From Deltaproteobacteria bacterium (GTDB lineage Bacteria > Myxococcota > JACRCW01): DNA of 51,891 nt. The translations under genes were made by a program, and so were the position numbers. The notes below the pieces were generated by a model, which worked only from the letters and a program-made list of their open reading frames with translations, was not told the DNA's origin and made no database searches. Shown in pieces: positions 37,142 to 44,219 of this stretch (its first letter is position 1; each line of letters starts with the position of its first letter). The DNA lies in contig JACRCW010000097.1 in NCBI GenBank assembly GCA_016218805.1, positions 1 to 51,891 of the forward strand, given 5' to 3'.

Positions 37142-37355
37142 TGTGATCAAGGTGCTCCGGGGGGCCCGCGGTGGCTTGATCACATGTGATCAAGGTGCTC
37201 CGGGGCCCCTGGGCCGCGTGATCACATGTGATCAAGATGCTCCGGGGGCCCCTTGGCCATGTGATCACATGTGATCGAGGTGCTCCGGGGCCCCCTGGGT
37301 AGCTTGATCACTTGTGATCAAGGTGCGCCGGGCCCCACTGGGTACCTTGAGCACG
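37142..37355. repeat. Five-copy 43-bp tandem repeat with palindromic junctions
   Basis: Units begin TGTGATCAAGGTGCTCCGG at 37142, 37185, 37227, 37270 and 37313 (spacing 43, 42, 43, 43). Each has a GC-rich middle with GGGGCCCC. Neighbouring units meet in TTGATCACATGTGATCAA-type palindromes; the one at 37175-37194 is perfect over 20 bp. The period is close to four helical turns, so the palindromes lie on one face of the DNA. The copies have diverged a little, including at palindrome positions. No coding potential. Confidence 0.85.
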
Positions 37356-37555
37356 CTGGAAACGTGAGCAGGGTCACCCGGGACGCCGGTGGGCGAGTGC
37401 GCCCAGTCACACGAAGCGGTGCTTGCTCGCGTTGGACGGCCTGGGTCGCGGTGCGGTACCCCGCGCCAGGTCCGCAGCGCGAACTTCATGGGCCTGTGGC
37501 CGGCCCTCTGGGTGGAACGCGAGGCGGCGGGTGTGTCCCCACACGGTCAGCGGCT

Positions 37556-37713
37556 GCCCCCACCCCAGCCCTCCCCCCGCCCTCGCGTGCTGATTTCAAC
37601 CAGGCGGGGGGAGGGAGCACGGCGGAACCCCCTCCCCCCGTCGTTGCACGCCATTGCGGATGCGGATCCAGTGGGTCAGTCAGTGGCGACGGGGGGAGGG
37701 CTGGGGTGGGGGC
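37556..37713. repeat. Foldback element with 24-bp perfect inverted repeats
   Basis: GCCCCCACCCCAGCCCTCCC begins the 24-bp left arm (37556-37579), and its exact reverse complement is at 37690-37713, 110 bp apart. A second, inner G-run/C-run pair lies near 37603-37615 and 37629-37640. No ORF inside. MITE- or REP-like in structure. No transposase is linked. Confidence 0.65.
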
Positions 37714-37805
37714 TCACGGAGTTGACCATGCGGGACACACCGGAGGCGGCTCCGAGCCCGACTCCAGCGCCCCCATTCGCTGGGGTTCACTCAGCAGCGG
37801 GCCCT

Positions 37806-38101
37806 CCAGCGAAGGCTGGCCCTGACGGGTGGCGACAAGGCACGCGCGGACCGGCGGGTTGTCGACGGTGACCCCGCTGGGGCGGGGGACTACGAGGAAT
37901 CGGTCTCGACGCAGAAGGGTCCCAGAGGCTGGGTTTCCAGAACAGGTTGTTGCCCCCAGTGACCCGAGGGGGACAGCGGCCCATTCGCAGCCCATCCCTT
38001 GTAGGGCGGGGGCTTGTCCCCCGCCGGTCCAGCGAAGGGGTGGCCCTGACGGGTGGCAGCCAACCCGCGCGGACCGGCGGGTTGTCGACGATGACCCCGC
38101 T
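37806..38101. repeat. Pair of 73-bp imperfect direct repeats
   Basis: Copies at 37806-37878 and 38029-38101 share CCAGCGAAGG, TGGCCCTGACGGGTGGC and GGACCGGCGGGTTGTCGACG in the same order and spacing. The first is followed by a GGGGCGGGGG run and the second is preceded by a G-rich hairpin, so each copy belongs to a larger REP-like unit. The whole of 37356-38205 shows no gene. Confidence 0.6.
38005..38025. repeat. REP-like hairpin
   Basis: GGCGGGGG-CTTGT-CCCCCGCC, a perfect 8-bp stem with a 5-nt loop. Its left side GTAGGGCGGGGGCT is identical to that at 17908-17920. Confidence 0.55.
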
Positions 38102-38205
38102 CGGACAAGCCGCCGCCCTGCGAAGGCGAATCCCTGGTGCCGGTTCCAGTCAATGCGCGGTTGGTGATAGGGGAAGTCCGCCGGTGAACCGGCGACGGTG
38201 AGCGC

Positions 38206-39354
38206 ATGCCAGAGCCGAATGACCTGATGGGAGCCCCGTGGAGCATCACGGTCACCAACCTGCGAGCATTGCGCGACTTCCGCTGGGAGCCGCGCGGCCT
38301 GGTTCTCCTCGCCGGTCGGAACGGCGCCGGCAAGAGCACCGTGCTGAATGCGTTGGAGCTGTGCCAGACCGCCGCGGAACAGGGGCCCGGGCGCGCCATC
38401 CGAGCGCTTGGACTCTCGGGTCTGCTGACCCGGGGGCTGCCGGAGGGGACGGATGTTTCCGTTGAGCTGGCGCTGGGGACGGTGAAGTGGATCCTGACCA
38501 TCCAGTGCGAGCGTGGTGCAGCCGACCATCGTCTCGGCGAAAGGGTCCTGGACGGGAACACGGTCATTGCTGAGGTCGACGCAGGACAGGACCAGTGGCG
38601 TTTCCAGGGCACTGACCGGCCACGCCCCGAGCGCTCGCTCCTGGAATTCCTGGAGGCGCGTGACGGGATGCCATGGGCCGCCACATTCAGGGACTTTGCG
38701 CGCAACCTCCGCGTCTTCGCGGAGCCCCGGACGGACATCTTGCGACGGGTCTCACCGGGTGGAGAAACCAGCATCTCCCACAACGGCGGGGGCCTTTGGA
38801 GCGTACTGGATCGTTGGAAGCGCGCGTCCAAGAAGTACGAAGGCAGGTACGAGTGGGTCGTGCAGCAGGCGAGGAAGGCCTTCCCGGGCATCTTCCATGA
38901 CCTGGACCTTGAAGACCGCTCCCCGGGCGTTGAGGCGCGGCTCGTGCTTGATGCGGATTCATCCGACGGGTCGCTGCCCATCTACTGCGCAGCGAACGGC
39001 CTGCTGCTGGGTCTGCTCCACCTTGCAGAGGTGGCGGAATGCCCGGATGGCGGCGTGGTCGCCATCGACGAATTCGAGAACGGCCTGCATCCCGCGGCCG
39101 TGCATTCGCTGATTGAGTCCATCCGTGAACGCTGCGAAGCGCGGCATCTGACGGTGATTCTGACGACGCACTCGCCGGCGGTGATGAACCAGTTCAAGAC
39201 ACACCCGGCGGATTTCTATCTGCTGGATGCGGTTCCAGGGCCGCCCCGTCCATTGCCGACCCGCCTCACGGACTTTCACGATGAGGACTGGCTTGCGCAT
39301 TTCTCACTGGGCGACCTGTACCTCCATGGCGACATTGCGAGGCAGGGGAACTGA
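38206..39354 (+). CDS. AAA-family (OLD/SMC-like) ATPase, first gene of ATPase/TOPRIM-like pair
   Basis: 382 residues from ATG 38206. ABC-type ATPase layout: Walker A GRNGAGKST at 37-45, a C-terminal signature-like region YCAANGLLLGLLHLA near 260-274, Walker B VVAIDEFENGLHP with Asp288/Glu289, and an H-loop TTHSP at 320-324. This is the AAA15/21 group found in OLD nucleases, PARIS/Gabija-type and other defence systems. The TOPRIM domain of OLD proteins is absent here but appears as the next gene, 2 bp downstream. Inference: the two make a split OLD-like defence complex. Confidence 0.85.
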   Translation: MPEPNDLMGAPWSITVTNLRALRDFRWEPRGLVLLAGRNGAGKSTVLNALELCQTAAEQGPGRAIRALGLSGLLTRGLPEGTDVSVELALGTVKWILTIQCERGAADHRLGERVLDGNTVIAEVDAGQDQWRFQGTDRPRPERSLLEFLEARDGMPWAATFRDFARNLRVFAEPRTDILRRVSPGGETSISHNGGGLWSVLDRWKRASKKYEGRYEWVVQQARKAFPGIFHDLDLEDRSPGVEARLVLDADSSDGSLPIYCAANGLLLGLLHLAEVAECPDGGVVAIDEFENGLHPAAVHSLIESIRERCEARHLTVILTTHSPAVMNQFKTHPADFYLLDAVPGPPRPLPTRLTDFHDEDWLAHFSLGDLYLHGDIARQGN

Positions 39355-39356
39355 GA

Positions 39357-40223
39357 ATGCGGGTGCTGCTCCTGGTGACCGGACGCGCGGAGGAGCTGGG
39401 CTTGGCCGTGTGTTTGAAGCACGCCTTTCCAGACCATGAGTTCACCACGTGGTTCGGGGATGGCTTCACGTCAAGCTGGCCCATCCCGCGCAACGCACGG
39501 GCGCCGACCAACCTCGACAAGCTCGTACAGCGGCTGGCTGCCGAGGTGGCCTGCCATGATCATGTCGTCCTGGTGGAGGACGCCGATGCGGCGTACTGGA
39601 AGGATGACATGGTGGGCCTGGTTGGCGCGGTGCGAGCCGCTGTCCGCCTTCACCTGGAGAAGACGCTGAATGATCGGATGCGGACGCGCACGGGAGACCT
39701 GCTGAAAGCGCGGGCCTCATTCCACCTCGCTGTTCCCATGCTGGAGGCATGGTTCTTCGCGGACACCGGCGCGCTTCAAGCCGCCGGGGTGCCGGCGGGC
39801 ACCGCGCAGCTTGCCAAAGCTGGTGACATTGAAGACTTCCAGACGGACGACCCCGCGTACGAGTCGGCAGACGGGGCGGAATGTGCGGCCTGGCATGCCA
39901 AGGGAGACCCGGCGAACCAGCGCCCGCAATGGCTGCGCAGCCTCCCGCGCTCGCGGCATCCCAAGGCCTACTTGAGTTGGTTGCTCCGTGCCGCGAATGA
40001 GTTGAATTGCAGCGCCTATCGGGAGACCCGCCAGGGCGTTGATGCGCTTGCCGCGCTGAACCTCCGTGCTGCGGTTGCGGCGCCCGGGCAATGCCGTTTC
40101 CTGCGGGCCCTTGTGGATGACCTCGCAGACGCCCTGGGCGCCGTTCGCCCCGAGGGAGACTGCGGGCAGTTGACCGCTCGCGCCAACCCGGACCGCCTGG
40201 ACCCCGTGCTCCGGAACATCTGA
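39357..40223 (+). CDS. TOPRIM-like (DUF4276-like) protein, partner of the AAA ATPase
   Basis: 288 residues, starting 2 bp after the ATPase stop. The N-terminus VLLLVTGRAEELGL places acidic residues where TOPRIM folds have their Glu (E12/E13), and VVLVEDADAAYW supplies a DxD at D75/D77. PMLEAWFFAD near 125-134 resembles the conserved core of DUF4276. These match a metal-dependent TOPRIM nuclease partnered with an SMC-like ATPase. Assignment rests on motifs only. The C-terminal 100 residues are unassigned. Confidence 0.7.
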   Translation: MRVLLLVTGRAEELGLAVCLKHAFPDHEFTTWFGDGFTSSWPIPRNARAPTNLDKLVQRLAAEVACHDHVVLVEDADAAYWKDDMVGLVGAVRAAVRLHLEKTLNDRMRTRTGDLLKARASFHLAVPMLEAWFFADTGALQAAGVPAGTAQLAKAGDIEDFQTDDPAYESADGAECAAWHAKGDPANQRPQWLRSLPRSRHPKAYLSWLLRAANELNCSAYRETRQGVDALAALNLRAAVAAPGQCRFLRALVDDLADALGAVRPEGDCGQLTARANPDRLDPVLRNI

Positions 40224-40255
40224 CTGCGTACGCCGGGGCGACGTAGACGGACGTG

Positions 40256-40306
40256 GACAGCCGGCTGGAAGCGATCACCAAGCCGGCTGCTCCCGTTGGG
40301 GCTGTC
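40256..40306. terminator. Candidate bidirectional terminator between convergent gene pairs
   Basis: GACAGCC (40256) and GGCTGTC (40300) are inverted around two copies of the self-complementary AGCCGGCT (40259-40266 and 40281-40288). It lies between two convergent stops, where such structures are expected. No T-run is seen on either side. Confidence 0.35.
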
Positions 40307-40848
40307 ACGGACGTCCGCCGCCTCGCGTGCCCGCGATCGCGGGGGGCAGTGGTTCGTCGGGGTGGCCGGCAATCACCGCGGTCGCACCGCACCACCGGAG
40401 ACCGCGCTTGAGATCCTGCAGGAAGGTGTTGCGGCGGACCAGGGCCCTTTGGCGAAGGACCGGGTCGGCCGACATGCGTTCCGGCACGTACAGCGCGACG
40501 ACGAGCCGCGCCCGGTCAAGGCGGGTAATGACCTGTTTTGGGAATTCGTGGCGCCCACCCACGGCCGCGCCCGCGAGTCCGGCCAGCGTGTCGCGGACCT
40601 TCTGGAGGATCTCGTCTTTTGTCGCCGCGCCAAGGCCCGGCTTTGGCAGCCTGCCAGCGGGTGAAATCCGTCACCTCCAGCAGCAGGCAGTGTCTGCCAT
40701 CAAAGGCCACAACGTCCATACTCTTGGAGCCCTCGACCTGGTCCCGTAGCGCCAGCCTCGCGGATGCGTTGTCCCAGGCGCACGCAGACCATCCGTCTGC
40801 GAAGACGAAGACCCGGCCGTCAACGTCGACCTCAAGCGGAGTGCTCAC
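40305..40848 (-). pseudogene. Restriction-endonuclease-like partner protein, frameshifted near 40641
   Basis: From GTG 40848, overlapping the ATPase stop as GTGA. The first 70 residues read well (KSMDVVAFDGRHCLLLEVTDFTRWQ), a D-(x)n-ExT version of the PD-(D/E)XK endonuclease core; most relatives have ExK, so the catalytic Lys is replaced by Thr. The frame then turns into low-complexity Arg-rich text. Removing one G from GCCGGGCC at about 40641 restores GLGAATKDEILQKVRDTLAGL and continues to RARLVVALYVPERM and the stop at 40305, giving about 180 residues. So either a natural frameshift or a base-call error in this copy. Confidence 0.65.
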
Positions 40849-41900
40849 GGCTGTGCCGCCTCCCGCTGGAGGAGGGCAAGTTCCTCGCGGTGGTACGCGG
40901 CGAACTCGTCGAGCACCGGGTTGTGGGAAAGGTCCGCAGCCGTGTCCCCCGACTCCACGTCGACCATTCCGCGCGTGGCACTCAACGCGAAGAACTTCAT
41001 GGGCGGCACAGGCTGACTGCCGCGGTGCTCCGCGATGAGGGACAGGCGATGCAGCAGCAGGTAGTCATGCGTGGCAATGAACACTTGGATTCCCTGTGTT
41101 GCCAACTCAACCAGCACATCGATCACGCCGCGGACGAGGGCCGGATTCAGGTTCGCCTCGGGCTCGTCCCACAACAGGGTGCCCGACTCAGCCAGAGACC
41201 CGTTGGCGATCAGTTGGGCCAGGGAAGCCAGCTTCCGCAGACCTTCCGCGAGCAGGTGCGCTTCAAACTGGCCGGAGCCCGGTTGCGACACGTAGAAGCG
41301 CCCGCCCTTGAGGAACACCCGCCCGCCCAGCACCTTGCTCATAGGGCGCAGCAGGGCGGCGGCAGCCTCGCCTCGGGGCCCACGAAGCTGGGCGCCGGAC
41401 AACATCACGCAGAGGTCGTAGTAGGTCTCGTCGAACGACAACTCCCGGTTCTGGTACGCCGGAATGAACCCTTCAAACATCGCAAGGGCCTCGCGCGTCG
41501 GGAGGAAGACGGCCGGTGATGGCGGCACCCACGTGGCACTGCGAACCGTGACCCGGTTGCCCTTCAGGCCGATGTCAAACACGAGGCGCTTGCCATCAGC
41601 ATCAACCGCGACGGTGCCCGAGTTGCTGCCCCGCCGACGCGTCACCAGCCGACCGACGGCGCCCCCATCGGGCCGGAAGAGCCCGGCCAACTTGTTCGCA
41701 ACGAGGACATCCACCTTGGCCTGCGAGGGACCCTGCAGGTTCCGACTGCGCATGATGGAATGGCAGCCATACAGGAGCTTGAGGAGGTGGGACTTCCCAG
41801 TTCCGTTCTTCCCGATGAACACGTTGATACCGGGGGAGAACGTGAGTTCCGCCCCGGAAAACACCGTGAAGCTGTTCAGCCTGACGGACGTGATGGGCAT
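40845..41900 (-). CDS. AAA-family ATPase, first gene of ATPase/REase-like pair
   Basis: 351 residues from ATG 41900 with GAGG before it; the longer frame to 41966 would run over the cas4 operator. Walker A GKNGTGKSH at 30-38, LPTREALAMFEGF near 133, Walker B LLWDEPEANLNP at 242-253, H-loop ATHDY at 276-280. AAA15-type, as in several two-gene defence modules. Distinct from the ATPase at 38206 in both motif wording and partner. Reads away from cas4-cas1. Confidence 0.85.
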   Translation of the reverse strand: MPITSVRLNSFTVFSGAELTFSPGINVFIGKNGTGKSHLLKLLYGCHSIMRSRNLQGPSQAKVDVLVANKLAGLFRPDGGAVGRLVTRRRGSNSGTVAVDADGKRLVFDIGLKGNRVTVRSATWVPPSPAVFLPTREALAMFEGFIPAYQNRELSFDETYYDLCVMLSGAQLRGPRGEAAAALLRPMSKVLGGRVFLKGGRFYVSQPGSGQFEAHLLAEGLRKLASLAQLIANGSLAESGTLLWDEPEANLNPALVRGVIDVLVELATQGIQVFIATHDYLLLHRLSLIAEHRGSQPVPPMKFFALSATRGMVDVESGDTAADLSHNPVLDEFAAYHREELALLQREAAQP

Positions 41901-41959
41901 GGGCGCCTCGTCCCATATGCGAAGGAAGGCAGTCAACGAGCCACGCCGGGCGCCTGGGC

Positions 41960-41978
41960 GTCTCACGGATCATGAGAC
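41960..41978. promoter_or_regulatory. Candidate operator upstream of cas4-cas1: second copy of the interrupted palindrome
   Basis: GTCTCACGGATCATGAGAC: same arms and same flanking C and CA as the cas6 site, but with a different central tetranucleotide (GGAT instead of CTTG). It is 22 bp before the cas4-cas1 ATG. A shared regulator of the two modules is the simplest explanation. Confidence 0.6.
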
Positions 41979-42000
41979 GGGAGCCTGCCAGCCTGACCGC

Positions 42001-43674
42001 ATGTCCACCACCCCGGCCCCCCAGGACGACCGTGCTCCCATATTCCGCGTGATGGCGCTGCACGCGCTCGTGTACTGCGAACGGCTCTTCTACCTGGAGG
42101 AGGTGGAGGAGATCCGAGTCGCCGATGAAGCGGTGTGGGCCGGCCGCGCGCTCCACGAGGAACTTGAAGAACCCGCCGAAGTGGTGGACCTGACGTTGGA
42201 GTCCGCGGCGCTGGGGCTCAAGGGGCGGGTGGATGCGCTGCGCCACCGCGACGGCACGGTCTTCCCGGTGGAACACAAGCGCGGCCGTTCCCGGCGCATG
42301 GGGAAGGACCCGCCGCAGGCCTGGCCATCGGACCGGGTGCAGGCGGTGGCGTACGCCATGCTGCTGGAGGAACACCTGGGCCGCCCGGTGGCTGAAGCCC
42401 GCATCCGCTACCACCGCGACAACGTCACCGTTCGTGTCCCCGTGGAAGAACGCACGCGGCGCGAAGTGCTGGACACCATCCAGCGCGCACGTGTGGTCAC
42501 CGCCCTCCCTCAGCGGCCGCCCGTGACGGAGGATGAGCGCGTCTGCGTGCGGTGTTCGCTGGCGCCCGTGTGCCTGCCGGAGGAGAGCCGCGCCGCCCAG
42601 GAGGGCCCCGACCACGACCCCTCCCTCACGCCGCTGCGGTTGTTCCCACCGGATACCGACCGGCGCAGCCTCCACATCGTCCGGCATGGCGCGCGGGTCG
42701 GTCGGTCGGGGGAGAACCTGGTGGTCAGCGAGGGGTTTGATGAGGTGCAGCGGATTGGCGTGCGGGAGGTGGGTGACGTCTGCCTCCACGGGTTTGCCCA
42801 GGTCACCGCGCAGGCACTCCGCCTCTGTGCGGACGAAGGCATCCCGGTCCACCTGCTCACCAGCAGCGGCAGCCACATCGGCATGTTCGCCGGCCACCAC
42901 GGTGGCGTGCAGCGGCGCTTGCGGCAGTACGCGGGCCTGTCCAAGGAAGAACTGGTGGTCTCCCTGGCCCGCAAGCTGCTCGCCGCCAAGGTGGAGATGC
43001 AACTGCGGCACGTGCTGCGCGCGTCCCGCGAGGAGGAAACCGTCCGCGCGCGGCTGGTGGACCCCATCAGCGTGATGCGTCGCAGCCTTTCCGGTGTCCA
43101 CCGCGCCACGGACCGCGCCGGCATGATGGGCCACGAAGGCGCTGCGGCGCGCGCCTACTGGTCCGCGCTGGGCGAGCTTGTGCTCCCGGACGCCGGCGAG
43201 GAACTGCGCCCCAAGGGTCGCACCCATCGGCCTCCCAAGGACCGGTTCAATGCGCTGCTGTCGTTCGGGTATGGCCTGCTCTACCGGGACATCCTGAGCG
43301 CGCTCATCCGCGTGGGGTTGGAACCCGCGCTCGGCGTGCTGCACCAGCCGCGCAGCGCCGCGTGGCCGCTCGCGCTGGACCTCATGGAGCTGTTCCGTGT
43401 CCCCGTGGTGGACATGGCGGTGCTGGGCGCCGTGAACCGGAAGACGTTTGACGTGAAGGCGGACTTCCAGATCGCGGGACCGCGCGTTTGGCTGAGTGAT
43501 GAAGGGCGTAAGAAGTTCATTGCCGTCTATGAACGCCGCAAACACGAGGAATACCGGCACACGGTGCTGGGGTACTCGCTGTCCTACGCGAGGATGATGG
43601 AACTGGAGGCGCGGCTGATGGAGAAGGAGTGGAGCGGAGAACCCAACGTGTTTGCACGTTTCAGGATCCGGTGA
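42001..43674 (+). CDS. cas4-cas1: Cas4-Cas1 fusion, CRISPR adaptation
   Basis: 557 residues from ATG 42001; the longer frame from 41464 runs over the ATPase gene. The Cas4 half (1-205) has Cys26 in VYCERLFYL, Asp78 and PVEHK with E91/K93 of the RecB nuclease core, and C182, C185, C191 completing the Fe-S ligands. The Cas1 half has Glu379 (MGHEGAAARAYW), His448 (GVLHQPR) and Asp460/Glu463 (LALDLMELFR), the metal site of the integrase. All catalytic residues are intact. Cas4-Cas1 fusions occur in MYXAN, I-G and a few other subtypes and select PAM-bearing prespacers. Confidence 0.96.
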   Translation: MSTTPAPQDDRAPIFRVMALHALVYCERLFYLEEVEEIRVADEAVWAGRALHEELEEPAEVVDLTLESAALGLKGRVDALRHRDGTVFPVEHKRGRSRRMGKDPPQAWPSDRVQAVAYAMLLEEHLGRPVAEARIRYHRDNVTVRVPVEERTRREVLDTIQRARVVTALPQRPPVTEDERVCVRCSLAPVCLPEESRAAQEGPDHDPSLTPLRLFPPDTDRRSLHIVRHGARVGRSGENLVVSEGFDEVQRIGVREVGDVCLHGFAQVTAQALRLCADEGIPVHLLTSSGSHIGMFAGHHGGVQRRLRQYAGLSKEELVVSLARKLLAAKVEMQLRHVLRASREEETVRARLVDPISVMRRSLSGVHRATDRAGMMGHEGAAARAYWSALGELVLPDAGEELRPKGRTHRPPKDRFNALLSFGYGLLYRDILSALIRVGLEPALGVLHQPRSAAWPLALDLMELFRVPVVDMAVLGAVNRKTFDVKADFQIAGPRVWLSDEGRKKFIAVYERRKHEEYRHTVLGYSLSYARMMELEARLMEKEWSGEPNVFARFRIR

Positions 43675-43677
43675 CCC

Positions 43678-43974
43678 ATGGCAGAACCGCGACACTGGCA
43701 TCTGGTGATGTACGACGTCAGCGGCCCGGCGATTCTCCGCCAGGTCCACAAGAAGCTGAGCGCTTGGGGGAAGCCCGTGCAGTTATCCGTGTTCCGCGTC
43801 CGCTGCACCGCGCGGGAACTGGAGCAGTTGCGGTTTGAGCTGGCGAAGATCATGGGAGAGGAGGACCGCCTGATGGTCGTCCGCCTGTGCCCCGGTTGCG
43901 CAGCGCGGGTCATGGTGCGTGGCGACATCCCCGCGCCGTTCGAAGAGGACACCGCGCCGTTCATCATGGTATGA
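43678..43974 (+). CDS. cas2: Cas2
   Basis: 98 residues, 3 bp after the Cas4-Cas1 stop. RHWHLVMYDVSGPAILRQVHKKLSAWG has the conserved Asp of the Cas2 ferredoxin fold, and VQLSVFRVRC the second strand. Forms the integration complex with Cas1. The 245-bp leader and array follow. Confidence 0.95.
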   Translation: MAEPRHWHLVMYDVSGPAILRQVHKKLSAWGKPVQLSVFRVRCTARELEQLRFELAKIMGEEDRLMVVRLCPGCAARVMVRGDIPAPFEEDTAPFIMV

Positions 43975-44219
43975 GCCGCGATCATGGATGGGTCGGCGTT
44001 CGGACACGCCTGGTAGGTTGGCATTCGAATAGGGACGGAAATACAGGGGAATCGACGCGGGCTGTGGAGAGGAGGTGCGTGAATGGTGAAACGCGGAGCA
44101 ATCACGGGATGTTGGCGGGACGTGAGGTGTGCCGCGCGTCGAGTTGCGGTGCTGGGAGGCGCGGTGCGTGTGGAAAGGCGGGAAAAAGCGAGGAAGATGA
44201 GCCGCTTGGAGGGCGGGCG
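43975..44219 (+). promoter_or_regulatory. CRISPR leader
   Basis: A non-coding 245-bp stretch between cas2 and the first repeat, with A-richer patches (GGGACGGAAATACAGGGG, GGGAAAAAGCGAGGAAG) unlike the surrounding DNA. A weak promoter may be TTGGCA at 44018 with TACAGG 18 bp on. Orientation is supported by the adjoining adaptation genes and by the repeat ending in GTTGAGCAC, which resembles the ATTGAAAC-type 5' handle. Confidence 0.55.

Noticed and set aside
38206..41900. Calling the cargo a known named defence system
   Set aside because: Motifs support ATPase plus nuclease-like partners, but I cannot match either pair to a specific described system without a search.
41464..42000. 5' extension of the cas4-cas1 frame
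   Set aside because: Overlaps the divergent ATPase gene and the operator; the Cas4 domain starts at the ATG at 42001.
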